Shown here one piece after another: positions 25,437-35,418 of a stretch of DNA of 53,155 nt. Both the position numbers and the translations under genes were made by a program. Numbering within the stretch: position 1 is the stretch's first letter; each line of letters starts with the position of its first letter. The DNA lies in the NCBI GenBank assembly GCA_016125285.1, contig WGMA01000083.1:1-53155 (forward strand), written 5' to 3'. This DNA is from Phycisphaera sp. GTDB taxonomy: Bacteria > Planctomycetota > Phycisphaerae > Phycisphaerales > Zrk34. The notes under the pieces are model-generated. The model had not been told where the DNA came from and ran no database searches. It saw nothing but the letters and a program-made list of their open reading frames with translations.

Positions 25437-28400
25437 TCACTTCTCCATCGGGTACAGCTTCAGCAGTTCCTCGGGCTTCCAGAACAGGCTGCGGTCCTTC
25501 ACCGCGGCGCGGACCTCCGTAACGGTCTGCGTGTCGATCGGCTTGGCGCGGTTCGACCACGAGTTACGCACGAAGGTGAGCACGGCGGCGAGTTCGCCGT
25601 CCTTGAGCAGGTCCTTGAACGGCGTCATCGGCGGCAGCGGCGGCGACTCGTACGTGTCGCCGAACAGCTCGAGCTTGCCCCACAGGCCGTGCAGCGCGAC
25701 GCGGGTGAGGCGTTGCTCGTTGCCGGTGACCCACGGGCTGCCGTCGAGCGGCGGGTACTGGTTCGGCAGGCCGCGCCCGTCCGCCTGGTGGCACGTGGCG
25801 CAGTGGCCGTCGCGGAAGAACACCTCGCGGCCGAGCGCCATGACCTTCGGGTCGATCTTCGTCGGCACGCTCGCCAGCAGGTCGGCGACCTGCTTCGCCG
25901 CGGCCGCGTCGCCCTCGGTGAGCGACTGGCCGAGCATCATCATCGCCGCGAAGTCCGCGGTCTCGCGCTGCGGCAGGGTCGTCTCGCCGCTGCGCGCGAT
26001 CAGCTTCGCGGCGATCGCCTGACGCGTGTCGCCGGTGACGCGTTTCGCCACGGCGTCGGCGGGCATCACCGACAACGCCGCGAGCGCCGAGTCGACGCTC
26101 TTGTCCGACGTGATGAGCTTCGCGTAGTCGTCGATCTTCTCGTCGACGTGCCCGCGCAGCTGCGACGTGATCGTGATCGCCAGGTCGTGGATGGACTTCG
26201 TCTCGACGCCGCCGATCGCCCCGGCGGGGATCTCCTGCTTGCCGAAGCCCGGCCCCTGCCACGACACGACGAGCCCGTCGCCGCCGCCGTTGTCGAAGTA
26301 CACGACGGTGATCGCGTGTGCGCCGGGCGCGAGCTGCGTGTCGCCGCCCCGCTCGACCATGCCGTGCAACCCGTCGTTGTTGATCAGCTCCTTGCCGTCG
26401 AGGTAGAGACGCGAGCCGTCGTCGGAGTTGATGAAGAACGTGTACTTGCCGGCCTTGGGCGTGTGCACGGAGCCGGTGAACACGAGCGTGAAGTTGTCGC
26501 GGCTCTTGATCGGCGCGTCGTCGATGCGGAACTGCTTCGCCGGGCCGCTCGACTGCGGCGTGAGCGACTCGTAGGTCTTGAGCTCCGCGTTGCCGCGCGC
26601 CGGGGAGAAGTACGCGGCCTGCATGGCGCTGGTCGACGCGGCGCTCGCGCCGGCGCCGGCGTCACGCAGGTTGCCCGGCAGCTCGAACATCAGGCTGCGC
26701 AGGTGCGGGTACAGCGACTCGACGGCATTGGGGTTGTTGATCATCGGGATCGCGCGGATCAGGTCGCCGAGCGTGTCGACGGACTTCGACGCGTGTTTCC
26801 ACGCCGCGGCGCCGTCGCCGTCCGCCATTACCCACGCCGCGTAGATGCTCCGCCGCGTGTCGGCGCTCGGCGTGCTCTCGGCCAGGGCGATGAGCGGCTT
26901 GAGCTCGCCCTTGATGTCCGGCGCGGGTGACGTGCGGAGCATCGCCAGCAGGTCGCCGATGCCGCCGCCGGGGTTGACCTGCTCGCGCTCGATCGCCGCG
27001 ACGAGCTCCTGCGCGGGCTTCGTGCCGTGCATCTTCGCGATCTCGGCCAGCGCCTCGTGACGCGTCGACAGCGGCACGCCGTCGCGCGACAGCAACGCCT
27101 GCAGCACCAGCTCGGTGTGCTTCATCGACAGCACGGTCTGCAGGCTCGCCTTCTGCACGGCGTAGGTCTGCGCGGCGGGCGACAGCGGCTGCCCCGCCTT
27201 CAGCGCGTCCTGCACCATCTGGTCGACGTTGATCTGCCTGCGGGCGTAGGCGAGCACGTAGTCGAGCTGATCGTCGGTCGGACGCGTGGCGACCTCGAAG
27301 ATCGCCTCCGCCGCGGGCAGGCCCTCGAACGACGTCGCCGCGAGCGCCGCCTCGGCGCGCACCAGCGCGTTGTCGTCACGCGCCCCGGCCAGCAGCAGCT
27401 CCGACCAGTTGTCGACCTTCGCGCCCCAGTGCCCCAGCGTGCGGATCGCCGCGGCGCGGACACGCGGCTCGGTCGCCTTGAGCACCTTCGCCAGCAGCTC
27501 GCGGTTCGGCACGCGCTGCTCCTCGAACACCCATAGGCACTCGAGCAGCGGCTGCTCGTTCTCGACCTTGCCGATGTCGAGCTTGCCGGCGAACTTCGCC
27601 GTGGCGGCGATGACGTCCTTCGTGTCGCGACCGCTCAGCTCGAGGCGGGCGCGGTAACGCGTGCCGTTCTCCTTCGCGAAGAAGTGCGTGAGCACCTCGT
27701 CGATCGGCTTGCCCTTCATCTTCACCGGCTCGAGCAGCGAGCGGCCGACGGCGGTCACGCGGTAGATGCGGCCGTGCGTGTGATCGCGGTTGGGGTCGCG
27801 GATGTTGTGCTGCATGTGACCGATCAGCGGGTTCTGCCAGTCGGAGATGTACAGCGCGCCGTCGCCGCCGATCTCCAGGTCCGTCGGGCGGAAGTTCGGA
27901 TCGGACGACACGACGATCGGCTCGATCTCCGTGGCGGTGATGTCGGCGCCGTCGTACTTGAACTCGTGCTGGAGCACGCCCTGGAAGCCGATCGCGTTGC
28001 AGACGAGGAAGTTGCCCTGGTTGGCCTCGGGGAAGTGGCTCGACGAGAGGATGCCCGACGCGGGCACCGGGCGGACGCGCTTCGTGTAGAAGTGCTTGGG
28101 CGATCCGACGCCGTGGCCGATCGCGACGTAGTCGCCGACGCCGGTGGTGCCGTCGGTCGCGAAGTGGAAGCCCCACTGGTCGAAGGCCTGGCCGTGCGGG
28201 TTGGGTCCGATCGGATGCACGTACTCGTTCTGATACGTGCGCGGGTCGAAGCGGTAGACGCCGGACTGCGAGTTGGTGTGGAACGGCCCGGTGGGCGTCT
28301 CCATGTTGTCGACGTGGAACACGCCGTGCGAGTAATAGAGGCCGCCGTCGGGGCCGATCGTCAGGCCGTTGCAGGTGTGGTGCGAGTCGGCGCTGGACAC

Positions 28401-29804
28401 GCCCTGCAACACGCGGATCTTCACGTCGGCCTTGTCATCGCCGTCGGTGTCCTTGAGGAACCAGATCTCCGGCGCCTGCGCGACGAGCACGCCGCCGCCC
28501 CAGAACTCGAAGCCGGTCGGGCTGTTGAGGCCGTCGACGAAGACGGTCTCCTTGTCGGCCTTGCCGTCGCCGTCGGTGTCCTCGAGGATGATCAGCTTGT
28601 CCTCGCGCGGGTCCTTCGGGTTCCAGTGCGGGTAGCTCGGCCACGTCGCGATCCACAGGCGGCTGTCGGTATCGACGGCCATCTGCACGGGGTTCACCAG
28701 GTCGGGGAACTTCTCCTCCGACGCGAACAGGTTCACCTGCATGCCCTGCGCGACCTTCATCTTGGCGATCGCCTCCTCGCCGCCGAGGAACGGGTAGCTG
28801 CCGTCGGGGCCCGGACCCGGGCGGTTCGTCTCGACCTTCACCAGCGGCGGCGCGTTGCTGTCGTCGACCTTCATGTCGCCGCCCTGCGCCACCGCCCACA
28901 CGCGCTTCTGACGGTTTGCCGTCATCACGCTGAAGATGTCCATCTCGCGGCTCATCACGTCGGCGTTCGACTGGCCGTGCCAGTTCAGCTTCGAGCGGCC
29001 GCCGTACACGTTGTAACCGTCGACCGTGCGGTACAGGTTGAACCAGTGGTAGTTCTTGTCGAGCACGGCCTGACGCAGCTTCTCGGTCTGCTCGCTGTTG
29101 AGCTTCGACTCGACGCCGGGGAACAACTGAGCGACGATCGCCTCGGCGACCGCGTGATTGCCCTTCTCCAGCAGGTGCACGCCGTTCATCGTCACCGGCT
29201 CGGACGACTTCTTGTAGAGCTCCATCGTCGGCGTGAACAGGTCGACGAACGGCACGCCCTTCTCCTTCGCGACCTCCGCCATCGCCTTCGCGTACAGCGC
29301 GATGCGGGCGTTGTTCGCCGAGCCGTCGGGCAGGTTCGGATCGTGCAGGTCCTCGCAGGCGATCGGCGAGCAGAGCACGAGTTTCGGCGCGCCCTTGTCG
29401 TCGTACTTCTGCTGCGCGGTGTGATCGATGAAGGCCGCCAGGTCGCTGCGGAACTTGCCGAGCCCGGCCTCGCCGCGGAACGACTCGTTGAACCCGAAGA
29501 ACGCGATCACCACGTCGGCGCGCGTCTTCGTCAGCCAGTCGTCGGGCGTGCCGAAGTTCTCGGAGCGCGGCCGGAGGTTCACCTCGTCGGCGGGGAACGC
29601 GAGGTTGCGGAACGACAGCTCCAAGCCGGGGAACCGCGCCTGGACCAACGTCTCCAGCCAGCCGTCGTGCTGCATGCGGTCGGCGAGCGTGTTGCCGATG
29701 ATGCTGATGTGGTCGCCCTTGTTGAGCGTGAGCGGGTCGGCGTGCAGCGGCGCGGCGAACGCGGCGAAGAGCGTGCATGCGACAACGGTCGGCAATAGCT
29801 TCAT
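25437..29804 (-). CDS. SGNH-like / PVC membrane-bound dehydrogenase / HEAT / PA14 / cytochrome c fusion
   Basis: 1455 residues from 29804 (AAGGA upstream) with a signal peptide to about 22. In order: an SGNH/GDSL-like region (about 28-270; GDHISIIGNTLADR has GNT where GDS is usual), a PVC-type sugar dehydrogenase propeller (about 350-690; GMQVNLFASEEKFPDLVNP, DTDGDGKADKETVFVDGLN), HEAT repeats (about 735-1035), a PA14 domain (about 1081-1190; YTFFINSDDGSRLYLDGKEL), and a class I cytochrome c with CATCH near 1335 and AVLTFVRNSWSNR near the end. Related soluble dehydrogenases oxidise sugars and pass electrons to haem. It is last in the operon starting at 36975. Substrate unknown. Confidence 0.9.
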   Translation of the reverse strand: MKLLPTVVACTLFAAFAAPLHADPLTLNKGDHISIIGNTLADRMQHDGWLETLVQARFPGLELSFRNLAFPADEVNLRPRSENFGTPDDWLTKTRADVVIAFFGFNESFRGEAGLGKFRSDLAAFIDHTAQQKYDDKGAPKLVLCSPIACEDLHDPNLPDGSANNARIALYAKAMAEVAKEKGVPFVDLFTPTMELYKKSSEPVTMNGVHLLEKGNHAVAEAIVAQLFPGVESKLNSEQTEKLRQAVLDKNYHWFNLYRTVDGYNVYGGRSKLNWHGQSNADVMSREMDIFSVMTANRQKRVWAVAQGGDMKVDDSNAPPLVKVETNRPGPGPDGSYPFLGGEEAIAKMKVAQGMQVNLFASEEKFPDLVNPVQMAVDTDSRLWIATWPSYPHWNPKDPREDKLIILEDTDGDGKADKETVFVDGLNSPTGFEFWGGGVLVAQAPEIWFLKDTDGDDKADVKIRVLQGVSSADSHHTCNGLTIGPDGGLYYSHGVFHVDNMETPTGPFHTNSQSGVYRFDPRTYQNEYVHPIGPNPHGQAFDQWGFHFATDGTTGVGDYVAIGHGVGSPKHFYTKRVRPVPASGILSSSHFPEANQGNFLVCNAIGFQGVLQHEFKYDGADITATEIEPIVVSSDPNFRPTDLEIGGDGALYISDWQNPLIGHMQHNIRDPNRDHTHGRIYRVTAVGRSLLEPVKMKGKPIDEVLTHFFAKENGTRYRARLELSGRDTKDVIAATAKFAGKLDIGKVENEQPLLECLWVFEEQRVPNRELLAKVLKATEPRVRAAAIRTLGHWGAKVDNWSELLLAGARDDNALVRAEAALAATSFEGLPAAEAIFEVATRPTDDQLDYVLAYARRQINVDQMVQDALKAGQPLSPAAQTYAVQKASLQTVLSMKHTELVLQALLSRDGVPLSTRHEALAEIAKMHGTKPAQELVAAIEREQVNPGGGIGDLLAMLRTSPAPDIKGELKPLIALAESTPSADTRRSIYAAWVMADGDGAAAWKHASKSVDTLGDLIRAIPMINNPNAVESLYPHLRSLMFELPGNLRDAGAGASAASTSAMQAAYFSPARGNAELKTYESLTPQSSGPAKQFRIDDAPIKSRDNFTLVFTGSVHTPKAGKYTFFINSDDGSRLYLDGKELINNDGLHGMVERGGDTQLAPGAHAITVVYFDNGGGDGLVVSWQGPGFGKQEIPAGAIGGVETKSIHDLAITITSQLRGHVDEKIDDYAKLITSDKSVDSALAALSVMPADAVAKRVTGDTRQAIAAKLIARSGETTLPQRETADFAAMMMLGQSLTEGDAAAAKQVADLLASVPTKIDPKVMALGREVFFRDGHCATCHQADGRGLPNQYPPLDGSPWVTGNEQRLTRVALHGLWGKLELFGDTYESPPLPPMTPFKDLLKDGELAAVLTFVRNSWSNRAKPIDTQTVTEVRAAVKDRSLFWKPEELLKLYPMEK

Positions 29805-29868
29805 CGGTGATTCCTTGCGTGGCGTGTGTGCGTGCCAGTCGGGTGATCGTCGTGGCGCGGTCAGCGGG

Positions 29869-31026
29869 TCACTTTTTCTTACGCAGCGTCGTGAGGTACT
29901 CGACGAGATCAACGAGCTCCTGCTCGGTAAACGTCGCCTGGAGGCCGGGCGTCATGAGCGACACGGCCATCTGCTGCTTCGACTTGAGCTTGCTCTTGTC
30001 GACGCTCAGGACCACGCCGCCGGGCACCTTCACGGAGATCGTCTGCTCCGTCTCCGAGGTGATGATGCCCACGAGCGAGCTGCCGTCGGTCATTTGAAGT
30101 GTATAGCCGACATAGTCAAAACTTACGCCCGCGGACGGATCAATAATCGCGGTGTACAGCGCGTCTTTCGGCAGCTTGTCGCCGATCTCGCTCAACGCCG
30201 GGCCGAAGTCGATGCCGATGTCGCCCGCCTTGTGACACGCGACGCAGACTTTCATGAAGGCCGCCTTGCCTTTTTCCGGATCGCCCTTGCGTTTGATCAG
30301 CTCGGCGATCGGGGGCAGCGGCTTGCCGCCACCGGCCGCGGGCATCTTGATGTATTCCGCCGCGGTGTCGCGCACCTTCGGGTCGGCGCTGTTGCGCAGC
30401 ACCGTGCCGGCCGTGAAAGACAGGTCCGCCGGCAGTTTCTTCGACGTGACCAGCTCCAGCAGCCGCAACTCGCCGGCGCGGCCACGGCCGAGCCCGCGCA
30501 CGGCGTCGGACCGCACGGGCACCGCGTTCTTCGTGTTCAGCGCGATCGACTCCAGCAGCGCCACCGCCGCCTTGTCGCCCGTCACGCCGAGCACCGTCAT
30601 CGCCGCCTGCGCCTTTTTCGGATCGTCGCCGCCGACCGCCTTCTCGAGGTGCTCGCCCTGCCCGAACTTCAGCAGCAATTCCGCCGCCTTCACGCCGATC
30701 GTCTCCGTCGGCTTGTCGAGCGCGAGCTTCGTGAGACCCTCCGCCTGATCCTTGACGCTGAACTTCTCGATCAGGTCGACGTACTCCTCGGTGCCGTAGA
30801 TGCGGCCGAGGTGACGCGACAGCGCCGCCTGCGCCTTCTCCGACGTGGTGATGTCGAAGTTGTCGAGCCGCTGGATCGTCTGCACGATGATGCGATCCTT
30901 CGCGGCCTGCGCATCGTCATCGTCCGCGGCGCGGACGGCGGCCATCGAAACCAGAGCGATGATGACGAACAGTCCCATCACGCGCCGGCCGAACCGGCGT
31001 GTCGCTACGAGCGTCGAGTCACACAT
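29869..31026 (-). CDS. Exported PVC-type cytochrome c (CxxCH haem-binding) protein
   Basis: About 385 residues. The ATG at 31026 has GAGG six bases upstream and is preferred over 31038, which lies only three bases from the stop of the previous gene. The signal is basic (RRFGRRVMGLFVIIALVSMA). The middle is helical, HEAT-like (AAVALLESIALNTKNAVPV). A haem site CVACH is at about 261-265, followed by IGIDFGPALSEIGDKLPKD and IIDPSAGVS, the PVC-type cytochrome signature, and a beta segment ending ELVDLVEYLTTLRKKK. It probably takes electrons from the ThuA/dehydrogenase protein encoded just upstream, which lacks its own CxxCH. It is the fourth gene of the five-gene operon. Confidence 0.9.
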   Translation of the reverse strand: MCDSTLVATRRFGRRVMGLFVIIALVSMAAVRAADDDDAQAAKDRIIVQTIQRLDNFDITTSEKAQAALSRHLGRIYGTEEYVDLIEKFSVKDQAEGLTKLALDKPTETIGVKAAELLLKFGQGEHLEKAVGGDDPKKAQAAMTVLGVTGDKAAVALLESIALNTKNAVPVRSDAVRGLGRGRAGELRLLELVTSKKLPADLSFTAGTVLRNSADPKVRDTAAEYIKMPAAGGGKPLPPIAELIKRKGDPEKGKAAFMKVCVACHKAGDIGIDFGPALSEIGDKLPKDALYTAIIDPSAGVSFDYVGYTLQMTDGSSLVGIITSETEQTISVKVPGGVVLSVDKSKLKSKQQMAVSLMTPGLQATFTEQELVDLVEYLTTLRKKK

Positions 31027-31041
31027 CGAAAGCCTCATGTG

Positions 31042-34000
31042 TTACAGGCCGAGCAGGCTCTTGAGCGCCTTGTCCTTCGCCGCGCCGTCGAGGAAGTCGA
31101 ACGCCCGCATGTAGTGGTCGTTCATGTCCTTCGGCGTGTTGGGGTCCTGTAGGATCTTGACGAGGTAGTCCGCCGCGCCGCCGCTGCGGGTGCGCCACAC
31201 GATCTCGTGACCGGCGGGCGTGTTCCACTTGTCGCCCACGAGGCTCATCCACGCGTCGAAGCGGGCGTCGGCGTGGAGGTCCGAGCCGATGCCCAGCGCC
31301 TCGAGGTACCAGCGATCCTTGCCGTCGTACTGCGCCGCGAGCTTCGCCCACAGCTCGTTGGCCTTGGTCGAGCCGTCGAATCGCAGCGCGATCGAGCAGT
31401 CGCGACGCACCTGCGGGGAGCTGTCGCCGACGAGCTTCGCCACGACGTCGAGCGTGTCGACCTTGTCCGACTCCCGCGCCATGCGGAGCGCCTGGCAGCG
31501 GATGCGATCGTCCTTGTCACCGGCGGCGGCGGCGACCGCGCCGGCCGGGTCGAGCTTCGCCAGCAGCCACAACGCGCGGGCGCGGTACACGGGGTTCGAA
31601 TCCTTCGACATCGCGGTCAGCGCGCCCCTGGCGGCGTCGCCCTTCGCGGCCAGGCCCTGCCACGCGACGTAGCGCGTCGCGTTGTTCGGGCTCTTCAGCG
31701 CCGCGATCAGGCCGTCGATGCTGCCGAAATCCTGCTTCGGCACGCTGTAGCCGCTGTGATCCTTCGGCGTGACGCGGAACAGGCGGCCGCGGTCCATGTC
31801 CTGCATGTTGTGACCGCCGACGCCCGGGTCGTACCAGTCGGCGACGATCAGCGAGCCGTCCGGCGCGACCTTCACGTCCGACGGGCGGAACCAGCGGTCA
31901 CGCCGGCCCTCGAGGATGTTGACGATCTCCGCGGAGTAGCCGGCGCCGTCGTCGGTCAACGCGTACGCCCGCACGACGTTGGGGCCCGCGTCGCAGTGGA
32001 TCAGCTGGTTCTGGAACACCTTCGGCAGCAGGTCGCCCTCGTACTTGCAGATGCCCGTCGGCGAGCCGGCGCCGGTGTGCAGCAGGTTCGGCACGACGCC
32101 GGGGTCGTTCTGGTGCCAGTGCTTCCACGGCAGGTTCGGGTTCATGCCCGTGCGCTTGGTCTGCCAGCTCGCGCCGGTCTTCTCGTCTTTGTAGCCGTAG
32201 TTGCCGTACTCCATGACGTAGTTGATCCGCACGCCCTTGTTGCCGTCGTCGTCGTTGTCCGACTGCCACAGCGTGCCGAACGAGTCGACGGTGACCATCC
32301 AGTTGTTGCGGAAGTCCCAGCCGAGCGTCTCGAACTCCGACCCGTCGAGGTTGCAGCGGAAGACCATGCCCTCCTGGTACGGCTTGCGGTGGTTGTTCAC
32401 CTCGTTGCCGGCCTTGTCGATGATCGGCTTGCCGTCGGCGTCCTTGATCTGCTGACCGGCGTTGCCGAAGTTGAAGTACAGCTTGCCGTCGGGCCCGAAG
32501 ATGAACTGGTGGATGCCGTGGTCGTGCTGCGTGCCGGAGATGCCGCTGAACAGCACACGCTTGTCGTCGGCCTGGCCGTCGCCGTCCTTGTCGGTGAACA
32601 CCCACACCTTGTCGCCGCACGACACGATCGCCTGCGTGCCCTTGAGGTCCGGCGTCGCCAGCACGCACACGCCGTGCGCCGAGTTCACCTCGGGGCCCTG
32701 GTAGAACACGGTCTCCTTGTCGGCGTGACCGTCGTGGTCGCTGTCCTCGAGGATCAGGATGCGGTCACCTTCCTTACGCTCGCCGTTGTGGCGGCGGTAG
32801 TTGACGATCTCGCAGACCCACACGCGGCCGAGGTGGTCGATGTCGGTGTTCGACGGGCTGAGCAGCATCGGCTCGGCGGCGAACAGGTCGACCTGCAGGT
32901 CCGGGTGCACGTCCAGCGTATTGGTCGCCTCGTCGGGATCGTGACCGGCGACGCCGGCCGTGCTGGAGATCGCGCCGACCGACGGCGCCGCGTTGAACAC
33001 CATGAACTCGACGGTGCTGCCGCAGCCCTGGCTGGTGCCGCCCTCGTCGACCGCGCCACGCGCCTTGAACTTTGTAAACTTGTGACCCGCCGGCAGATCG
33101 TACGCGATGATCGAGTTGGCGTGCGTGCCGATGCCGTAACCGATCGGCGTGTCGTCGCCCTCGACCTTCAGCGGGCCACCGTCGACACGCTTGTTGATGT
33201 GCACCTCGCCGAACCCCGCCGACGCCGACTTCCACTTCAGGTCCGTCAGCTTCGTCTCGCTGCCGTCCGCGGCGACGAGTCGCGGCTCGATCCAGTCGGC
33301 CCAGTCGCAGCCGAAGCCGTCACCGCCGTCGCCGACCACCAGGTACAGCTGCTTCGCGCCGGTGATGTCGACGTCGACATCGACCGCGCGCCCCTTCGTC
33401 GAGGCGCTGACGCCCTTGGAGAACAGCGCCTTGGCGCCCTTGCTCGCCTTCGCGCCGCTCGGGCCGGCCTTGCCGCCGCTGCGCTTCGTGTCCGTGCCGT
33501 TCCACTCGTTGATCTGGTTCTGGATCGTGTCGAGGTTGAAGTTGCCCGGCGCCTTCTCGTCCTGGTTCGCCGCCACGTCGTCCGCGGTGACGGGCGTCAG
33601 CGGCACGCCGCCGGACGGGACCTCCATCTTCGCGGCCCACACGATGGCGTTGAGCACGAGGCGACGCTGGTTGTCGTTGGCCCAGTTCCAGTGGAAGTGA
33701 CCGCCGGTGAACCCGAAGCCGCGCCCGTTGTTGTAGTCGGCGCCGCGCTCGTAGGCCCACGCCATGTGCTGAGGCTCCTTGCGCTCGAGCACCGCCTTGC
33801 GCACCTCGGGGTTGCCCTCGTGCGGGCCGTCCTTGCGCGTCAGCGACGACGCCGGCGGCAGGTCCGACAGGATCGGCGTCACGCCCTCCATGTTCGGCTT
33901 GAACCGCATGTGGTAGTACCACTCGTCGTTGGTGCTGAACGGCTTGACGCCGCGTGTGATCTCGTGCTCGGGCAGCTTTTCGTAGTTGGCCTTCCAGTGC

Positions 34001-34452
34001 GGGTTGACCGACCAGTTGACCGCGAAGTAACCGCCCATCCACTTCAGGAAGTAATCGCCCGCCTCGCCGTCGGTCGTCTCGACGCCGTAGTGCAGGCACA
34101 CCAGGCCCACGCCCTTCTTCATGATCTTGTCGAACTCCGCGGCGGGCTTGTTGAGCAGGTGCCCGCCGCCGCCGTCGCAGTACACGACGACCGCGTCGGC
34201 GTCGTTGAACACGCTCGGGTCGGACGGGTAGCCGTAGCCGTCGGTGACGACCGCCGTCACGCCGATGTTCGCCTTGTTGAGCTGGTCGGCCAGCAGCAGG
34301 CAGCCGGCGCGGTGCTCGTGCGACCCGTACCCGTGACTCGGGCGACCGGGGACGAACACGATCTTCTTCGCCGCGTCGGCGCGCTCGGCAAAAAGGCCGC
34401 CGGTCAGCAGCGCCAGCAGGGCGACCATCACATACATTGCGTGTCGGCTCAT
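31042..34452 (-). CDS. ThuA / NPCBM / PVC membrane-bound dehydrogenase fusion
   Basis: 1136 residues from 34452 (AGGAA upstream) with a signal peptide to about 27. A ThuA-like domain is at about 28-275 (KIVFVPGRPSHGYGSHEHR, LVCLHYGVETTDG, GFGFTGGHFHWNW), a NPCBM carbohydrate-binding domain at about 360-492 (DWADWIEPRLV, YGIGTHANSIIAYDLP), a PVC dehydrogenase propeller at about 517-894 (DLQVDLFAAEPMLLSP, ILEDSDHDGHADKETVFYQG), then HEAT repeats. ThuA-like proteins occur in pathways for 3-keto sugars. There is no CxxCH, unlike the proteins at 25437-29804 and 48146-51211, so the cytochrome encoded downstream probably supplies the haem. Substrate unknown, very likely a carbohydrate. Confidence 0.9.
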   Translation of the reverse strand: MSRHAMYVMVALLALLTGGLFAERADAAKKIVFVPGRPSHGYGSHEHRAGCLLLADQLNKANIGVTAVVTDGYGYPSDPSVFNDADAVVVYCDGGGGHLLNKPAAEFDKIMKKGVGLVCLHYGVETTDGEAGDYFLKWMGGYFAVNWSVNPHWKANYEKLPEHEITRGVKPFSTNDEWYYHMRFKPNMEGVTPILSDLPPASSLTRKDGPHEGNPEVRKAVLERKEPQHMAWAYERGADYNNGRGFGFTGGHFHWNWANDNQRRLVLNAIVWAAKMEVPSGGVPLTPVTADDVAANQDEKAPGNFNLDTIQNQINEWNGTDTKRSGGKAGPSGAKASKGAKALFSKGVSASTKGRAVDVDVDITGAKQLYLVVGDGGDGFGCDWADWIEPRLVAADGSETKLTDLKWKSASAGFGEVHINKRVDGGPLKVEGDDTPIGYGIGTHANSIIAYDLPAGHKFTKFKARGAVDEGGTSQGCGSTVEFMVFNAAPSVGAISSTAGVAGHDPDEATNTLDVHPDLQVDLFAAEPMLLSPSNTDIDHLGRVWVCEIVNYRRHNGERKEGDRILILEDSDHDGHADKETVFYQGPEVNSAHGVCVLATPDLKGTQAIVSCGDKVWVFTDKDGDGQADDKRVLFSGISGTQHDHGIHQFIFGPDGKLYFNFGNAGQQIKDADGKPIIDKAGNEVNNHRKPYQEGMVFRCNLDGSEFETLGWDFRNNWMVTVDSFGTLWQSDNDDDGNKGVRINYVMEYGNYGYKDEKTGASWQTKRTGMNPNLPWKHWHQNDPGVVPNLLHTGAGSPTGICKYEGDLLPKVFQNQLIHCDAGPNVVRAYALTDDGAGYSAEIVNILEGRRDRWFRPSDVKVAPDGSLIVADWYDPGVGGHNMQDMDRGRLFRVTPKDHSGYSVPKQDFGSIDGLIAALKSPNNATRYVAWQGLAAKGDAARGALTAMSKDSNPVYRARALWLLAKLDPAGAVAAAAGDKDDRIRCQALRMARESDKVDTLDVVAKLVGDSSPQVRRDCSIALRFDGSTKANELWAKLAAQYDGKDRWYLEALGIGSDLHADARFDAWMSLVGDKWNTPAGHEIVWRTRSGGAADYLVKILQDPNTPKDMNDHYMRAFDFLDGAAKDKALKSLLGL

Positions 34453-34582
34453 GGATCAGATTCCTGTGCTTGGGATCGGTGTGGAAATCAGTAGTGTTAC
34501 CAAGCTAATGCGATAATCCGGCTAAAGGTTACACCTTCGCGAAATAGATTCGACGCATTGAGCTATCGTGCCGCGCAGCCGA

Positions 34583-35332
34583 TCAGTCCAGCTTCTTGAT
34601 GCGGATGTTGCGGAACTGCACCTTCATCGGCGTGCCGTGGTGCATCTGGAACGCCAGGATCCCGCTGTCGCGACGCTGCTCCTTGTCCTCGTCGGTGCAG
34701 TCCGCGGTCATCACGCCGTTGATCTCGTGCGTGAAGTGGAACCCCTTGGCCACGACGCGGTAGGTGTTCCAGTCGTTCTTCTTGATCTTCGTCTGGATCT
34801 CCTTCGAGTCCCCGACGCTGCCGACGACCTTCGGCTTGTGGTTGTCGCCGATGACGGTCTTCTGCCCGCGGTTGCAGAGGATGCCGCGGAACTGCTCGCC
34901 GTAGAGGATGCCGGAGTAGGTGTCCCCGGCCTCCATGTCCGCCTGGTATCCGCCGACGCGCCACTTGTTCTTGTCGTCGGGGATGCGGAAGCTGCGGTAC
35001 TGGATGCCGGAGTTGGCGAAGTTGCCGCCGCCCATCGGCATGATGCGGTACTCGAGGCGCAGCTCGAAGTCGCCGGTCTCCCCGCCGGTCCAGACGATGA
35101 ACGTGTTGCTGCCGACCTGCTTCTCCGGCGTGCTCTCGCCGGTCAGCGTGCCGTCTTCGACACGCCAGAACTGCGGATCGCCGTCCCAACCCTCCAGCGT
35201 CTTGCCGTCGAAGATGGACACGAAGCCCGCCTCGTCGTCATCGGCGGCGACGGCGTTGGTGTTGTTGAACGACAGAGCGGTCATCGCGACCAGCGCGAAC
35301 ATGGCGAACATCAGGGCGTGCCTACGGTTCAT
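34583..35332 (-). CDS. Secreted DUF1080 protein (3-keto-disaccharide hydrolase family)
   Basis: 249 residues from 35332, with AGGAT about nine bases before it; the longer frame has no ribosome binding site. The signal peptide is about 1-30. The DUF1080 domain follows (GFVSIFDGKTLEGWDGDPQF, FANSGIQYRSFRIPDD, WNTYRVVAKGFHFTHEINGV, FRNIRIKKLD). The family removes or rearranges 3-keto glycosides in the periplasm. It is the second gene of the minus-strand operon, between a DUF1080-ThuA fusion and a ThuA-dehydrogenase fusion, which supports a shared role in one sugar pathway. The intergenic gap of 130 bp downstream has no terminator I can see. Confidence 0.9.
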   Translation of the reverse strand: MNRRHALMFAMFALVAMTALSFNNTNAVAADDDEAGFVSIFDGKTLEGWDGDPQFWRVEDGTLTGESTPEKQVGSNTFIVWTGGETGDFELRLEYRIMPMGGGNFANSGIQYRSFRIPDDKNKWRVGGYQADMEAGDTYSGILYGEQFRGILCNRGQKTVIGDNHKPKVVGSVGDSKEIQTKIKKNDWNTYRVVAKGFHFTHEINGVMTADCTDEDKEQRRDSGILAFQMHHGTPMKVQFRNIRIKKLD

Positions 35333-35418
35333 AGTGTTGATCCTGTTTCGGGGTGACGAATGCGTGACCAGGCGGCCGTCGATCGACCGCCGGTCGATGG
35401 TTGTACGTGCGCTCCGCG

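Noticed and set aside
31207-34494. 1095-residue open frame on the plus strand opposite the ThuA/dehydrogenase gene
   Set aside because: It is the antisense shadow of a GC-rich gene: Val/Arg/His/Leu-rich low-complexity protein, no recognisable domain, no ribosome binding site. The minus strand carries clear family motifs.
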